Shown here: piece by piece, positions 38,094 to 47,725 of the stretch
Position numbering within the stretch: position 1 is the stretch's first letter
How the letters are laid out: the number at the start of each line of letters is the position of its first letter
From: Paracoccaceae bacterium
GTDB taxonomy: Bacteria > Pseudomonadota > Alphaproteobacteria > Rhodobacterales > Rhodobacteraceae
DNA length: 64,000 nucleotides
Direction: 5' to 3'
NCBI GenBank assembly: GCA_004153385.1
Contig: SDAL01000001.1
Span: 682,001-746,000, forward strand
Translations under genes and position numbers: made by a program
Notes under the pieces: model-generated
What the model was told of the DNA's origin: nothing
Database searches by the model: none
What the model saw: the letters and a program-made list of their open reading frames with translations, nothing else

Positions 38094-39011
38094 TTAACGC
38101 TGCGCTGTGATCTGGGTCGCAATCTCTGCCGCAAGGCGCGCATTGTTGAGCACAAGCGCGATATTTGCGGCAAGCGAACGGCCTTCGGTCAACTCAAAAA
38201 TCCGCCCGAGTAAGAATGGCGTCACCGCTTTCGCCGTGATATTCTGGGCCTCGGCTTCGGCCAGTGCTTGTTCGATCACCGGTATGATGACATCACGCGC
38301 GATCTCGTCGGCCTCGGGGATCGGGTTGGTGACAAGCTGCCCGCCTGCAAGGCCCAAGCGGCCGCGCAGAATATGCGATTTGGCGATCTGTGCGGCGGTA
38401 TCGGCCCGCAACGGGGCCATCAGACCGGACTCGCGCGACCAGAAGGCAGGCAAAGCGTCCTGACCGTAGGCCATCACCGGCACCCCTGTGGTTTCCAGCA
38501 CTTCCAGCGTTTTGGGCAGATCGAGAATGGCCTTGGCACCTGCGGCCACAACCGTCACGGCCGTGGTGCCCAGTTCCGCCAGATCAGCCGATATGTCAAA
38601 ACTTTCTTCCGCGCCGCGATGCACTCCGCCGATGCCGCCGGTTGCGAACACCTCGATGCCTGCGAGAGCTGCACAGATCATCGTGGCAGCCACGGTCGTG
38701 GCACCATACGCCCCGAGCGCCAGACACACCGCCATATCGGCACGGCTGACTTTCATCACGTCCTTCGCCTGTGCCAATTCGTCAAGCTCTGCATCGCTCA
38801 AACCGATGTGGATCATGCCATTCATCAGCGCGATCGTCGCTGGCACAGCACCAGCGCGGCGGATTGTTGCCTCGACTTCGCGCGCGGTTTGCACATTTTG
38901 CGGGAACGGCATGCCGTGGGTGATGATGGTGGATTCCAGTGCCACCACGGGCTGACCGGCATCAAGCGCATCGCGCACTTCGGGGGTGAAAACAAGCAGG
39001 GCGTCAGTCAT
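38094..39011 (-). CDS. psuG: Pseudouridine-5'-phosphate glycosidase
   Basis: A 305-residue enzyme that splits pseudouridine 5'-phosphate to uracil and ribose 5-phosphate. Family motifs are PVVALESTIITHGMPFPQN, the catalytic-lysine region DVMKVSRADMA, and ATGGIGGVHRGAEESFDISADL. It overlaps psuK by 4 nt, so the kinase and glycosidase are made together. No nucleoside transporter is adjacent; the substrate may come from RNA turnover inside the cell. Confidence 0.93.
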   Translation of the reverse strand: MTDALLVFTPEVRDALDAGQPVVALESTIITHGMPFPQNVQTAREVEATIRRAGAVPATIALMNGMIHIGLSDAELDELAQAKDVMKVSRADMAVCLALGAYGATTVAATMICAALAGIEVFATGGIGGVHRGAEESFDISADLAELGTTAVTVVAAGAKAILDLPKTLEVLETTGVPVMAYGQDALPAFWSRESGLMAPLRADTAAQIAKSHILRGRLGLAGGQLVTNPIPEADEIARDVIIPVIEQALAEAEAQNITAKAVTPFLLGRIFELTEGRSLAANIALVLNNARLAAEIATQITAQR

Positions 39012-39901
39012 GTTGAGATATCTCCAGATACATAGCGCGCCGCGGCCTCAAGCGCCGCACCAAGGGCCGCCTTACGATCGGCCCCACGATATTCGGCCAC
39101 CAGATGGGCAGCCATGAAAGTGTCGCCCGCGCCGGTCACCCGCGATACGAGCACCTCCGGTGGATGGGCCGTCAGGATGCCTTCGGGCGATCCGTCGGCC
39201 GCAGGGCGGCCCCCGTTGGTCACAAGCACGCGGTTCGCACCGCGGGCCAGAAGGGCCTCTGCCGCTTGCGGCGCGGTATCGAAGCTGCTTTGGCAAAGAA
39301 TGCCTGCCTCTTCAAGGTTCAGATACAGCGTCGCATGGGGAGCCTTGAGCAGGGGCAAAAGCCGTTCGGCCTTGCCTGGGCTTGCAGGCGCGATGCGCAG
39401 ATCAGCGTTGGCGAATACACCTGAGCTGGCGATATGGGCCAGCAGATCAGTGGTCAGGTTGCCATCAAGCGCGACCGGACCGGCCCATGGGGCGTCTTTG
39501 CTGCCCAGAACGCCGTTTTGTAACGCAGACAGGATCTTTTCACCTGCGGCTTCGAGCGAATGCGCATCCGCAATGGCCGCAATCAGGCCATTGCTGGCCT
39601 CGACCGCCATATAACGGTCGGTCGGCAGATCAATGGACCGGTAGGCATGATCCACATTGATGCCAAGGCGGCCCGCCTGCGCCAGCAGCTCGTCGCCTTG
39701 GGTGTCGCACCCGATTGCGCTTAATATAGCCGGCCGCATGCCAAATCTGGCCAATGTCATCGCGATATTCATAGCCACGCCGCCAGGCACACGAGTGATA
39801 CGTCCGGGCACATCAGCGCCCAGGCGCATCGGACCTGACGCACGCCCGATAATGTCCCAAAGGGCCGAGCCAACACATAAGATATCGATTTCTTTTTCCA
39901 T
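39008..39901 (-). CDS. psuK: PfkB-family kinase, probable pseudouridine kinase
   Basis: A 297-residue PfkB/ribokinase-type kinase. The N-terminal sugar-binding motif DVPGRITRVPGGVAMNIAMTLARFG and the C-terminal VSRVTGAGDTFMAAHLVAEY (catalytic Asp in GAGD) are visible. The 4-nt overlap with psuG identifies it as the pseudouridine kinase of the pathway; by sequence alone it could be another ribokinase-like enzyme. Confidence 0.87.
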   Translation of the reverse strand: MEKEIDILCVGSALWDIIGRASGPMRLGADVPGRITRVPGGVAMNIAMTLARFGMRPAILSAIGCDTQGDELLAQAGRLGINVDHAYRSIDLPTDRYMAVEASNGLIAAIADAHSLEAAGEKILSALQNGVLGSKDAPWAGPVALDGNLTTDLLAHIASSGVFANADLRIAPASPGKAERLLPLLKAPHATLYLNLEEAGILCQSSFDTAPQAAEALLARGANRVLVTNGGRPAADGSPEGILTAHPPEVLVSRVTGAGDTFMAAHLVAEYRGADRKAALGAALEAAARYVSGDIST

Positions 39902-40282
39902 GCCTCTAACTGGCGCGACTTTTAAAAGGGTGCAAGAGTGCGCAAGGGGGTAGGCGTCGGTTTTTCAGGGGATTGGCGAAAAGAGTCTATGCAGAGGCCG
40001 TGATGCACATCCCCCCAAGAGCGCTGCCGGATAGACCCTTCGCCTACGCACGACGCATTTTGGAAAAAATGGACATGTTAAAACGTGCGCGCCTTAGGAT
40101 CGCCGCATGTTTCCGCAGCTATGCGTCGGTTTGGGCTTGCCAATTCCGGCACTGCGCGTTAATTGGCCGACACTTCACAGGCGAAGGCGGGCTTGCAAGA
40201 CATATATCTTGTACAGTCCACCGGTTGGGACGGGCTCCGTTCTCAAAACCTTCGCCCAGGCGCAAACCGGAAAGGACATTTC
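39902..40282. other. Gene-free 381-bp gap between psuK and rpsB
   Basis: Divergent intergenic region that must hold the psuK promoter and the rpsB promoter and leader. The leader has arms CCGGTT (40221) and AACCGG (40265) that could close a hairpin just before the rpsB start, which might serve S2 autoregulation. I see no clean -35/-10 pair and no credible gene. Confidence 0.5.
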
Positions 40283-41041
40283 ATGGCGCTTCCTGAATTC
40301 TCCATGCGTCAGCTCTTGGAAGCTGGCGTTCACTTTGGTCACCAAACGCAACGCTGGAACCCCCGTATGGGCGAGTTCATCTATGGCGAGCGCAACGGGA
40401 TCCACATCCTCGACCTGACGCAAACCGTGCCGATGCTCGACAAAGCTCTGCAAGCCGTGCGCGACACCGTTGCAAAAGGTGGCCGCGTTCTGTTCGTGGG
40501 CACAAAGCGTCAGGCTGCAAAGCCGATCGCGGAAGCTGCCGAAAAATCGGCACAATATTACATGAACCACCGCTGGCTGGGTGGCACGCTGACCAACTGG
40601 AAAACTGTTTCCCAGTCGATCCAGCGCCTGAAATCCATTGACGAGAAGCTCAACGCCGGCGCCGAAGGCCTGACGAAGAAAGAGCGTCTTGGCCTTGAGC
40701 GCGATCAGGAAAAGCTGAACGCGTCGCTGGGTGGCATTGCTGAAATGGGCGGCCTGCCGGATCTTCTTTTCGTCATCGACGTGAAAAAAGAAGACCTTGC
40801 AATCGCAGAAGCAAAGAAACTGGGTATCCCGGTTGTTGCAGTGGTTGATACCAACTGCTCGCCCAAAGGCGTCGACTATGTGATCCCGGGCAACGACGAT
40901 GCGGCCCGTGCGATTTCGCTTTACTGTGACCTCGTCTCGCGTGCCGCGCTCGACGGTATGACCGCACAGATGGGCGCAGCAGGCGTCGATCTGGGCGCGC
41001 TTGAAGATGCGCCGGTCGAAGAGGCCGTTGAAGAGGCATAA
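40283..41041 (+). CDS. rpsB: 30S ribosomal protein S2
   Basis: A 252-residue protein beginning [20 protein letters not shown]. The signature regions [20 protein letters not shown] and [16 protein letters not shown] are typical. S2 binds the 30S neck late in assembly. The acidic C-terminal tail ([12 protein letters not shown]) is common in alphaproteobacteria. The start has AAAGGA upstream; the open frame extends to 40163 but that part is leader. Confidence 0.98.
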   Translation: MALPEFSMRQLLEAGVHFGHQTQRWNPRMGEFIYGERNGIHILDLTQTVPMLDKALQAVRDTVAKGGRVLFVGTKRQAAKPIAEAAEKSAQYYMNHRWLGGTLTNWKTVSQSIQRLKSIDEKLNAGAEGLTKKERLGLERDQEKLNASLGGIAEMGGLPDLLFVIDVKKEDLAIAEAKKLGIPVVAVVDTNCSPKGVDYVIPGNDDAARAISLYCDLVSRAALDGMTAQMGAAGVDLGALEDAPVEEAVEEA

Positions 41042-41067
41042 TTCCTCTTTCTTCATCCAAATGACAT

Positions 41068-41089
41068 AGGACGGGGTTAGCCCCGTCCT
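41068..41089 (+). terminator. Perfect intercistronic hairpin between rpsB and tsf
   Basis: Nine-bp perfect stem AGGACGGGG / CCCCGTCCT with a 4-nt loop TTAG. It is followed by GATCCAATTTG, not a T run, so it is likely an attenuator or message-processing site rather than a full stop. Confidence 0.6.
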
Positions 41090-41115
41090 GATCCAATTTG
41101 ACAGGAGATCTGAGC

Positions 41116-41997
41116 ATGGCGATCACCGCAGCACAGGTGAAAGAACTGCGCGAAAGCACCGGCGCAGGCATGATGGACGCGAAAAAAGCGCTCACCGAAA
41201 CCAATGGCGACATGGAAGCAGCGGTCGATTGGCTGCGCACCAAAGGCCTTGCGAAAGCCGCTAAAAAATCCGGCCGTGTTGCTGCCGAGGGCCTTGTTGC
41301 CGTCGCAGTTGAAGGCGGAAAAGGCGTGGCTGTCGAGGTGAACTCCGAGACCGACTTCGTTGGTAAAAATGCGGAATTCCAGAAAATGGTTTCCGACATC
41401 ACGTCGACCGCGCTGAAAGTCGATTCCGTTCAAGCATTGAATGATGCGGAACTGAACGGCAAGAAAGTGTCCGAAGTCGTCACTGACGCGATTGCGAAAA
41501 TCGGCGAGAACATGACCATTCGCCGGATGCAAACGGTAGAAGGCGATACGGTTGTCTCCTACGTCCATAACGCAGTGGCCGAAGGTATGGGCAAAATCGG
41601 TGTTCTGGTTGCGCTGAAAGGCGAAAACGAAGCGCTTGGCAAACAGATCGCCATGCACATCGCAGCAACCAACCCGGCATCGCTTTCCGAAAACGATCTC
41701 GACCAATCGATCGTTGAAAAAGAAAAGCAAGTTCAGATTGATATCGCACGCGAATCCGGAAAACCGGAGAATATCATCGAGAACATGATCAAGGGCCGCA
41801 TGAAGAAATTCCTGCAAGAGATCACCCTTGTGAACCAAGCATTCGTTATCAACCCCGATGTGACCGTGGGCCAAGCCGCAAAAGACGCTGGCGTGGAAAT
41901 CCTCGGCTTTGCGCGTGTTGAAGTCGGCGAAGGCATCGAGAAGAAAGAAGAAGATTTCGCAGCAGAAGTTGCGAAAACAGCCGCAGGCGGCGCATAA
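41116..41997 (+). CDS. tsf: Elongation factor Ts
   Basis: A 293-residue EF-Tu nucleotide exchange factor. The UBA-like start [20 protein letters not shown] and the core [15 protein letters not shown] and [11 protein letters not shown] motifs are present, with a dimerisation region ([20 protein letters not shown]). AGGAGA precedes the ATG. rpsB-tsf is the classic pair; pyrH and frr, which often follow, are not here. A strong terminator follows at 42025. Confidence 0.98.
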   Translation: MAITAAQVKELRESTGAGMMDAKKALTETNGDMEAAVDWLRTKGLAKAAKKSGRVAAEGLVAVAVEGGKGVAVEVNSETDFVGKNAEFQKMVSDITSTALKVDSVQALNDAELNGKKVSEVVTDAIAKIGENMTIRRMQTVEGDTVVSYVHNAVAEGMGKIGVLVALKGENEALGKQIAMHIAATNPASLSENDLDQSIVEKEKQVQIDIARESGKPENIIENMIKGRMKKFLQEITLVNQAFVINPDVTVGQAAKDAGVEILGFARVEVGEGIEKKEEDFAAEVAKTAAGGA

Positions 41998-42024
41998 GCT
42001 CCAACTGGACTGTTTGTCTTCAAA

Positions 42025-42053
42025 GGCGCCATCAGCTGATGGCGCCTTTTTTC
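42025..42053 (+). terminator. Rho-independent terminator after tsf
   Basis: The arms GGCGCCATCA (42025-42034) and TGATGGCGCC (42037-42046) with centre GC form a perfect 22-base palindrome; as a hairpin it gives about nine pairs, followed by six T or more. Confidence 0.95.
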
Positions 42054-42267
42054 TATGTAATGTCATGAAATCACGAAAAAGAAACAAAAAGAGCGGCATT
42101 GCAAAATGCATATTCCGCCATTGTCCGGCCATGCGGCTCAACTCCTGAAATGCCCGGATCCATACTCGAAGTCTTCTCAAAGACTTGAGCGTTTCTTGCA
42201 AGCTGGCGCCTTAGTATCAACGCTGGCCGGCTGCCAAAGCTATCAGGTCGCTTTCTTAGCATAGGTT

Positions 42268-42303
42268 TATCCCGGGACCGATTGGGCAAGCGGTCCCAGG
42301 ATA
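42268..42303. repeat. Long imperfect inverted repeat, 3' of the DUF442-type gene
   Basis: Arms TATCC-C-GGGACCG (42268-42280) and CGGTCCC-A-GGATA (42291-42303) pair in 12 of 13 positions around a 10-nt loop. It lies 27 nt beyond the stop of the minus-strand gene at 42330 and may be its terminator, but no T run follows. The remaining 42054-42267 shows no gene. Confidence 0.5.
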
Positions 42304-42329
42304 ATGGAAAATAATTGCAAAAAAAAGAC

Positions 42330-42764
42330 TTACGTCTCTTTCTTTGCGTATGCAGTGAGCAGGGGAACAAGCTGGGAATGGTCATATCCGGCCTTACCAG
42401 CGGCTTCTACGATCGCATCAATTTCCACCCCAGCGCCCGCTTGTGCCATGGCCCACAAATGTGAGCTACGTGTTCCGGACCGGCAATATGCAAGTACCGG
42501 CTCCTCTGCAGAGCGAAGCGTTTCTTCAAACCCCTCGACCAGATCCTGGGTCATGTGGCCCGGGAAAAACGGTAGGTAATGCACTGACAATCCAGCATCT
42601 TTTGCGGACTTTGCAATGACGCCCTGCGCATGATCGGCATCGACCTCTTCATCCGGCCTATTGATGATCAATGTCTTAAAGCCAAGCTGCGCAACTGCAC
42701 GCAGTTCGTCCGCCTCAATTTGTGGTGCGACCGAAAACGTGGGTGATAAGGGTCGAATATCCAT
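42330..42764 (-). CDS. TIGR01244/DUF442-type phosphatase-like protein
   Basis: A 144-residue protein of the family fused to the N-terminus of beta-lactamase-like hydrolases (Blh) elsewhere. The start MDIRPLSPTFSVAPQIEADE and the loop LAYCRSGTRSSHLWAM with Cys94 and Arg99 are the hallmark. It resembles the tyrosine-phosphatase loop, but the spacing is C-X4-R, not C-X5-R. The Blh group is associated with sulfide oxidation or biofilm growth; the role of the stand-alone form is unclear. No adjacent partner is present. Confidence 0.82.
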   Translation of the reverse strand: MDIRPLSPTFSVAPQIEADELRAVAQLGFKTLIINRPDEEVDADHAQGVIAKSAKDAGLSVHYLPFFPGHMTQDLVEGFEETLRSAEEPVLAYCRSGTRSSHLWAMAQAGAGVEIDAIVEAAGKAGYDHSQLVPLLTAYAKKET

Positions 42765-42844
42765 TGTGTTCTCCTGTTCGAGGGCACGAACGTTTCAAAA
42801 GGTCGAGTTGAACGTCTGTCCACGTCCACGCTGCAACTGTGCAG

Positions 42845-43534
42845 TTAGTATTTTAACGCATTGATATTCTGTAACAAGTCCGGCAGCTCCCTATAAGAAG
42901 AGAAGTGAGCACGCGGATTGAGTTCATCTATCGAAGATGCGCGATATCCTTCGGTAAATAACACGAAGGGAATGTCAGCATTTAAGGCGGTTTTCTGATC
43001 CACCTCTGAATCCCCGATATAAACAGCCGAGTTTCCAGCTGCTTGCTGAATAGCAGCATGGAGCATTTCGGGCTCTGGTTTGCGGCTGGCGAGGCTGTCA
43101 CCAGCGATAACGACCGGAAAGAACTTCAGTAATCCAAGGTGATTTAACACCGAGCGGGCAGGGGCCATAGGCTTGTTCGTGCACAGAGCCAAGTGATGAC
43201 CACGGATCTGCAGCTCCTTCAATGCCTCTGGCACCCCGATAAAACAGTGATTTCCATCTAGTTGCGCAGGATAAAGCTCTGAGAAAATTCTGTAAATCTC
43301 GTCTGCCTTGGAACCTGCCGGATCAAGCGAGAGAAACAGCGCCATCGAGCGAGTGAGATGGTGAACCCCGTGCCCGATAAAACTGCGGATTTTAACATGA
43401 GGTATGTCGGGCAAACCCAATGATAACAATGTTTTTTGACTAACAGCGTAGATCGCATCGACACTATCGACCAGCGTACCATCAAGATCGAAAATTATTG
43501 TATCCACCTTGTTCGGCCTTTCAGAATCTTGCAC
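42845..43534 (-). CDS. gph: HAD-family hydrolase, phosphoglycolate phosphatase-like
   Basis: A 229-residue HAD hydrolase. Motif I is IIFDLDGTLVDSVDAIYAVS (nucleophile Asp16, acid/base Asp18), motif II is ALCTNKP, and motif III/IV is RKPEPEMLHAA with VYIGDSEVDQKTA. The cap size and sequence match Gph-type phosphoglycolate phosphatases, which recycle 2-phosphoglycolate. It lies 43 nt from rpe on the same strand, and gph-rpe linkage is common. Substrate assignment is probable, not certain. Confidence 0.82.
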   Translation of the reverse strand: MQDSERPNKVDTIIFDLDGTLVDSVDAIYAVSQKTLLSLGLPDIPHVKIRSFIGHGVHHLTRSMALFLSLDPAGSKADEIYRIFSELYPAQLDGNHCFIGVPEALKELQIRGHHLALCTNKPMAPARSVLNHLGLLKFFPVVIAGDSLASRKPEPEMLHAAIQQAAGNSAVYIGDSEVDQKTALNADIPFVLFTEGYRASSIDELNPRAHFSSYRELPDLLQNINALKY

Positions 43535-43577
43535 GTAGAATGGTCACACTGGCGCAACCGGACCAAAGCAAAAATGG

Positions 43578-44270
43578 TTACTTCATCCCAGCCATGGCGG
43601 CCGCCCGTATTTCACGAATATTGTGTCCGTACACGTCAGGATTGGAAACCGAACCGCCTTTGAAAACAGCCGAGCCGGCGACCAAGACATCTGCTCCGGC
43701 AGCGGACATCAACGGTGCGGTCTGCGGGGTAATGCCGCCATCAATTTCGATATGGATGGGACGGTCGCCGATCATCGCGCGTAACTGACGGACTTTTTCG
43801 ATTTGCGAATGGATGAACTTTTGTCCACCGAAACCGGGATTTACGGTCATCACACAGACCAAATCGACCTGATCTAAAAGGTATTCCAAGCCATGAAGCC
43901 CAGTGCCCGGGTTCAGCGCCAAACCTGCTTTACAGCCGGCAGCGCGAATTGCTTGCAGGGTACGGTGGATATGAGGTCCGGCCTCCATATGTGCCGTGAT
44001 GATATCAGCACCAGCTTGGGCATATGCATCGATATAGGCATCCACCGGCGAAATCATTAAATGCACATCCATAACTGTTTTCACATGCGGACGGATGGCT
44101 TTGACTAAGGGAGGACCAAACGTCAGGTTTGGTACGAAGTGGCCGTCCATAACATCCACGTGAATCCAATCGGCACCTTGCGCTTCGATTGCCTGGATCT
44201 CGCGCCCAAAATCCGCGAAATCGGCTGAAAGAATAGACGGTGCAATCTTGATAGTTTGCGCTGCGCTCAT
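43578..44270 (-). CDS. rpe: Ribulose-phosphate 3-epimerase
   Basis: A 230-residue TIM-barrel enzyme of the pentose phosphate cycle, interconverting ribulose 5-phosphate and xylulose 5-phosphate. Motifs: KIAPSILSADFADFG, WIHVDVMDGHFVPNLTFGP (metal His and catalytic Asp), VMDVHLMI, MTVNPGFGGQKFI and EIDGGI. The stop is 43 nt before the HAD gene. Its 5' side is A+T rich and holds a TATAAT-like box on the minus strand. Confidence 0.96.
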   Translation of the reverse strand: MSAAQTIKIAPSILSADFADFGREIQAIEAQGADWIHVDVMDGHFVPNLTFGPPLVKAIRPHVKTVMDVHLMISPVDAYIDAYAQAGADIITAHMEAGPHIHRTLQAIRAAGCKAGLALNPGTGLHGLEYLLDQVDLVCVMTVNPGFGGQKFIHSQIEKVRQLRAMIGDRPIHIEIDGGITPQTAPLMSAAGADVLVAGSAVFKGGSVSNPDVYGHNIREIRAAAMAGMK

Positions 44271-44384
44271 CAGGGAAATCCTTAAATTCTATCTGGGGCG
44301 TTATCGGATGCTTAAAGGTTCTAACGGAGATCGTCTAGCACAGCAAACCATAATATATTACATAATCCTAATTATAAGCATCAG

Positions 44385-44469
44385 TATAATATGTAGAAAT
44401 GCCGCCTGATCTATTGTAATTCAGCTATTTTTAGACGACCGGCATCGCTTGTATGCCGGTCGCGTTTTT
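44385..44469 (+). ncRNA. Possible plus-strand small RNA in the rpe-aminopeptidase gap
   Basis: A perfect TATAAT (44385-44390) on the plus strand is followed by about 45 nt and then a 10-bp stem CGACCGGCAT / ATGCCGGTCG (44436-44445 with 44453-44462), then CG and five T (44465-44469). This is a terminator facing the plus strand although both flanking genes are on the minus strand. A transcript of about 70 nt would result. No -35 match is obvious; alternatively the stem is a poor minus-strand terminator for the aminopeptidase gene. Confidence 0.35.
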
Positions 44470-45710
44470 CACTCAGCCCAATTACCGTTACGAAATACCG
44501 GTACTTTCGTGCCATCGGCCATAATGCCGTCAATATCCGTCTCTGCACCACCTATCATCCAGTCCACGTGAATCAACGAACTGTTGCCGCCCCTTTGCGC
44601 AATCTCATTTTCGCTCAAGGCAGCACCTCCCACAAAGCATTTGGAGTAACATTGGCCGAGCGCGATATGGCATGCCGCATTTTCATCATAAAGCGTGTTG
44701 AAAAACAGCAAGCCAGACGCAGAGATGGGCGACTGATACGGAACCAATGCCACCTCACCCAATCGTGCAGCGCCCTCATCGGTCTTGATCAATTCTTGCA
44801 ACACGGCTTCGCCTTGGCTCGCCCGTGCTTCAATCGCTCGCCCGTCTTTGAACACCATCTCGATATCCTTGATCAGGCTTCCTTGATGTGAAAGCGGTTT
44901 GGTCGCCCTGACTCTACCGTTGATACGGTTTGCATGCGGCGTGGTGAAAACCTCTTCTGTTGGAATATTGGGATTACAGGTTATCCCGTTTTGCGCTTGC
45001 GATGCACCGCCATGCCATTCATGATCGTCAGCCAAACCGACAACCAGATCGGTCCCAGGTCCTGTGAAATGCAGCGCGTCAAAGCGCTTTGAATTCAACC
45101 AATCAGATCGATCACGCAAAGTGGCGTTGTGGTCTGCCCACGCCGCAACCGGATCGTCAAGATCTACACGCGAGGCTGCGAAAATTGCATCTGCAAGCCT
45201 ATCCACAGCTTCCTGAGGCTTCAGATCCGGAAACACGCGCATCGCCCAAGCTTTCGTTGGATAGCTCACAATTGACCAGTTGATCTCGAAGTTAGAGATT
45301 TTCTTAAGCGCTGGCTTGTAGGCTTTGGCATTTGCCTTGCCCGCTTGGGCAACTTTTGCTGGATCACACTCTGCCAGCAACATCGGATCCTCGCCAACGA
45401 TCGCCAGACGCGCCGCGTTATTGGAATAGGCTTTGGCCATACCCTCGTAAAGCCAGTCCGGCGCGCTATCAAAACTGCCATCACGCGCATGCTCGAAACG
45501 CGCTTTGCTGATCTCGCCATCAGACAAAATCGGCGTGACCAAACCGGCACCGGCCTTATAGGCACTGGCGGTGATACGGCGCACCAATGGCAACGCCTCT
45601 ACCGGCGCGGTGATGATAAGATCCTGGCCCGGTTGCAGGTTCAAACCGGTTTGAATAGCCACGTCGGCGAGTCTGTCAAGCTTGACGGGATCGAGGATTA
45701 GATCGCTCAT
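44469..45710 (-). CDS. Aminopeptidase, M29 (thermophilic) family
   Basis: A 413-residue metallopeptidase of the AmpS/AmpT type. The N-terminal half has VAIQTGLNLQPGQDLIITAP; the metal-site half includes GGASQAQNGITCNPNIPTEE, EVFTTPHANRINGRVRATKP, and GGNSSLIHVDWMIGG. It removes N-terminal residues from peptides, with two metal ions. It is in the cytoplasm and stands alone. The sequence is typical in length. Confidence 0.92.
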   Translation of the reverse strand: MSDLILDPVKLDRLADVAIQTGLNLQPGQDLIITAPVEALPLVRRITASAYKAGAGLVTPILSDGEISKARFEHARDGSFDSAPDWLYEGMAKAYSNNAARLAIVGEDPMLLAECDPAKVAQAGKANAKAYKPALKKISNFEINWSIVSYPTKAWAMRVFPDLKPQEAVDRLADAIFAASRVDLDDPVAAWADHNATLRDRSDWLNSKRFDALHFTGPGTDLVVGLADDHEWHGGASQAQNGITCNPNIPTEEVFTTPHANRINGRVRATKPLSHQGSLIKDIEMVFKDGRAIEARASQGEAVLQELIKTDEGAARLGEVALVPYQSPISASGLLFFNTLYDENAACHIALGQCYSKCFVGGAALSENEIAQRGGNSSLIHVDWMIGGAETDIDGIMADGTKVPVFRNGNWAE

Positions 45711-45781
45711 CGGGCTCTCCCTTGGGTTTCATGAAACACTATTGGCATCGGTTGCAACGCATATCCACGTGCTCCGATGAT

Positions 45782-45806
45782 GCGCGCCGCATCACGTACG
45801 GCGCGC
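45782..45806 (-). terminator. G+C-rich hairpin after pgm
   Basis: Eight-bp stem GCGCGCCG / CGGCGCGC with a 9-nt loop, ten nt beyond the pgm stop on the minus strand. No T run, so the terminator call is tentative. Confidence 0.45.
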
Positions 45807-45815
45807 TTTGATTGA

Positions 45816-47725
<1,910 letters not shown>

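Noticed and set aside
40190-40220. rpsB promoter at TTGCAA ... TACAGT
   Set aside because: The spacing between the boxes is 13 nt, too short for a standard promoter.
39973-40296. 107-codon frame in the psuK-rpsB gap
   Set aside because: No ribosome-binding site, runs into rpsB in another frame, and shows no recognisable protein features.
40175-42201. Long open frames antisense to rpsB and tsf (293 and 374 codons)
   Set aside because: Opposite strand of ribosomal and elongation factor genes with strong codon bias, which produces Phe-, Leu- and His-rich shadows.
42071-42385. 104-codon minus-strand frame after the DUF442-type gene
   Set aside because: Overlaps the end of the real gene in another frame, has no ribosome-binding site and no family I can name; possibly a remnant, but unsupported.
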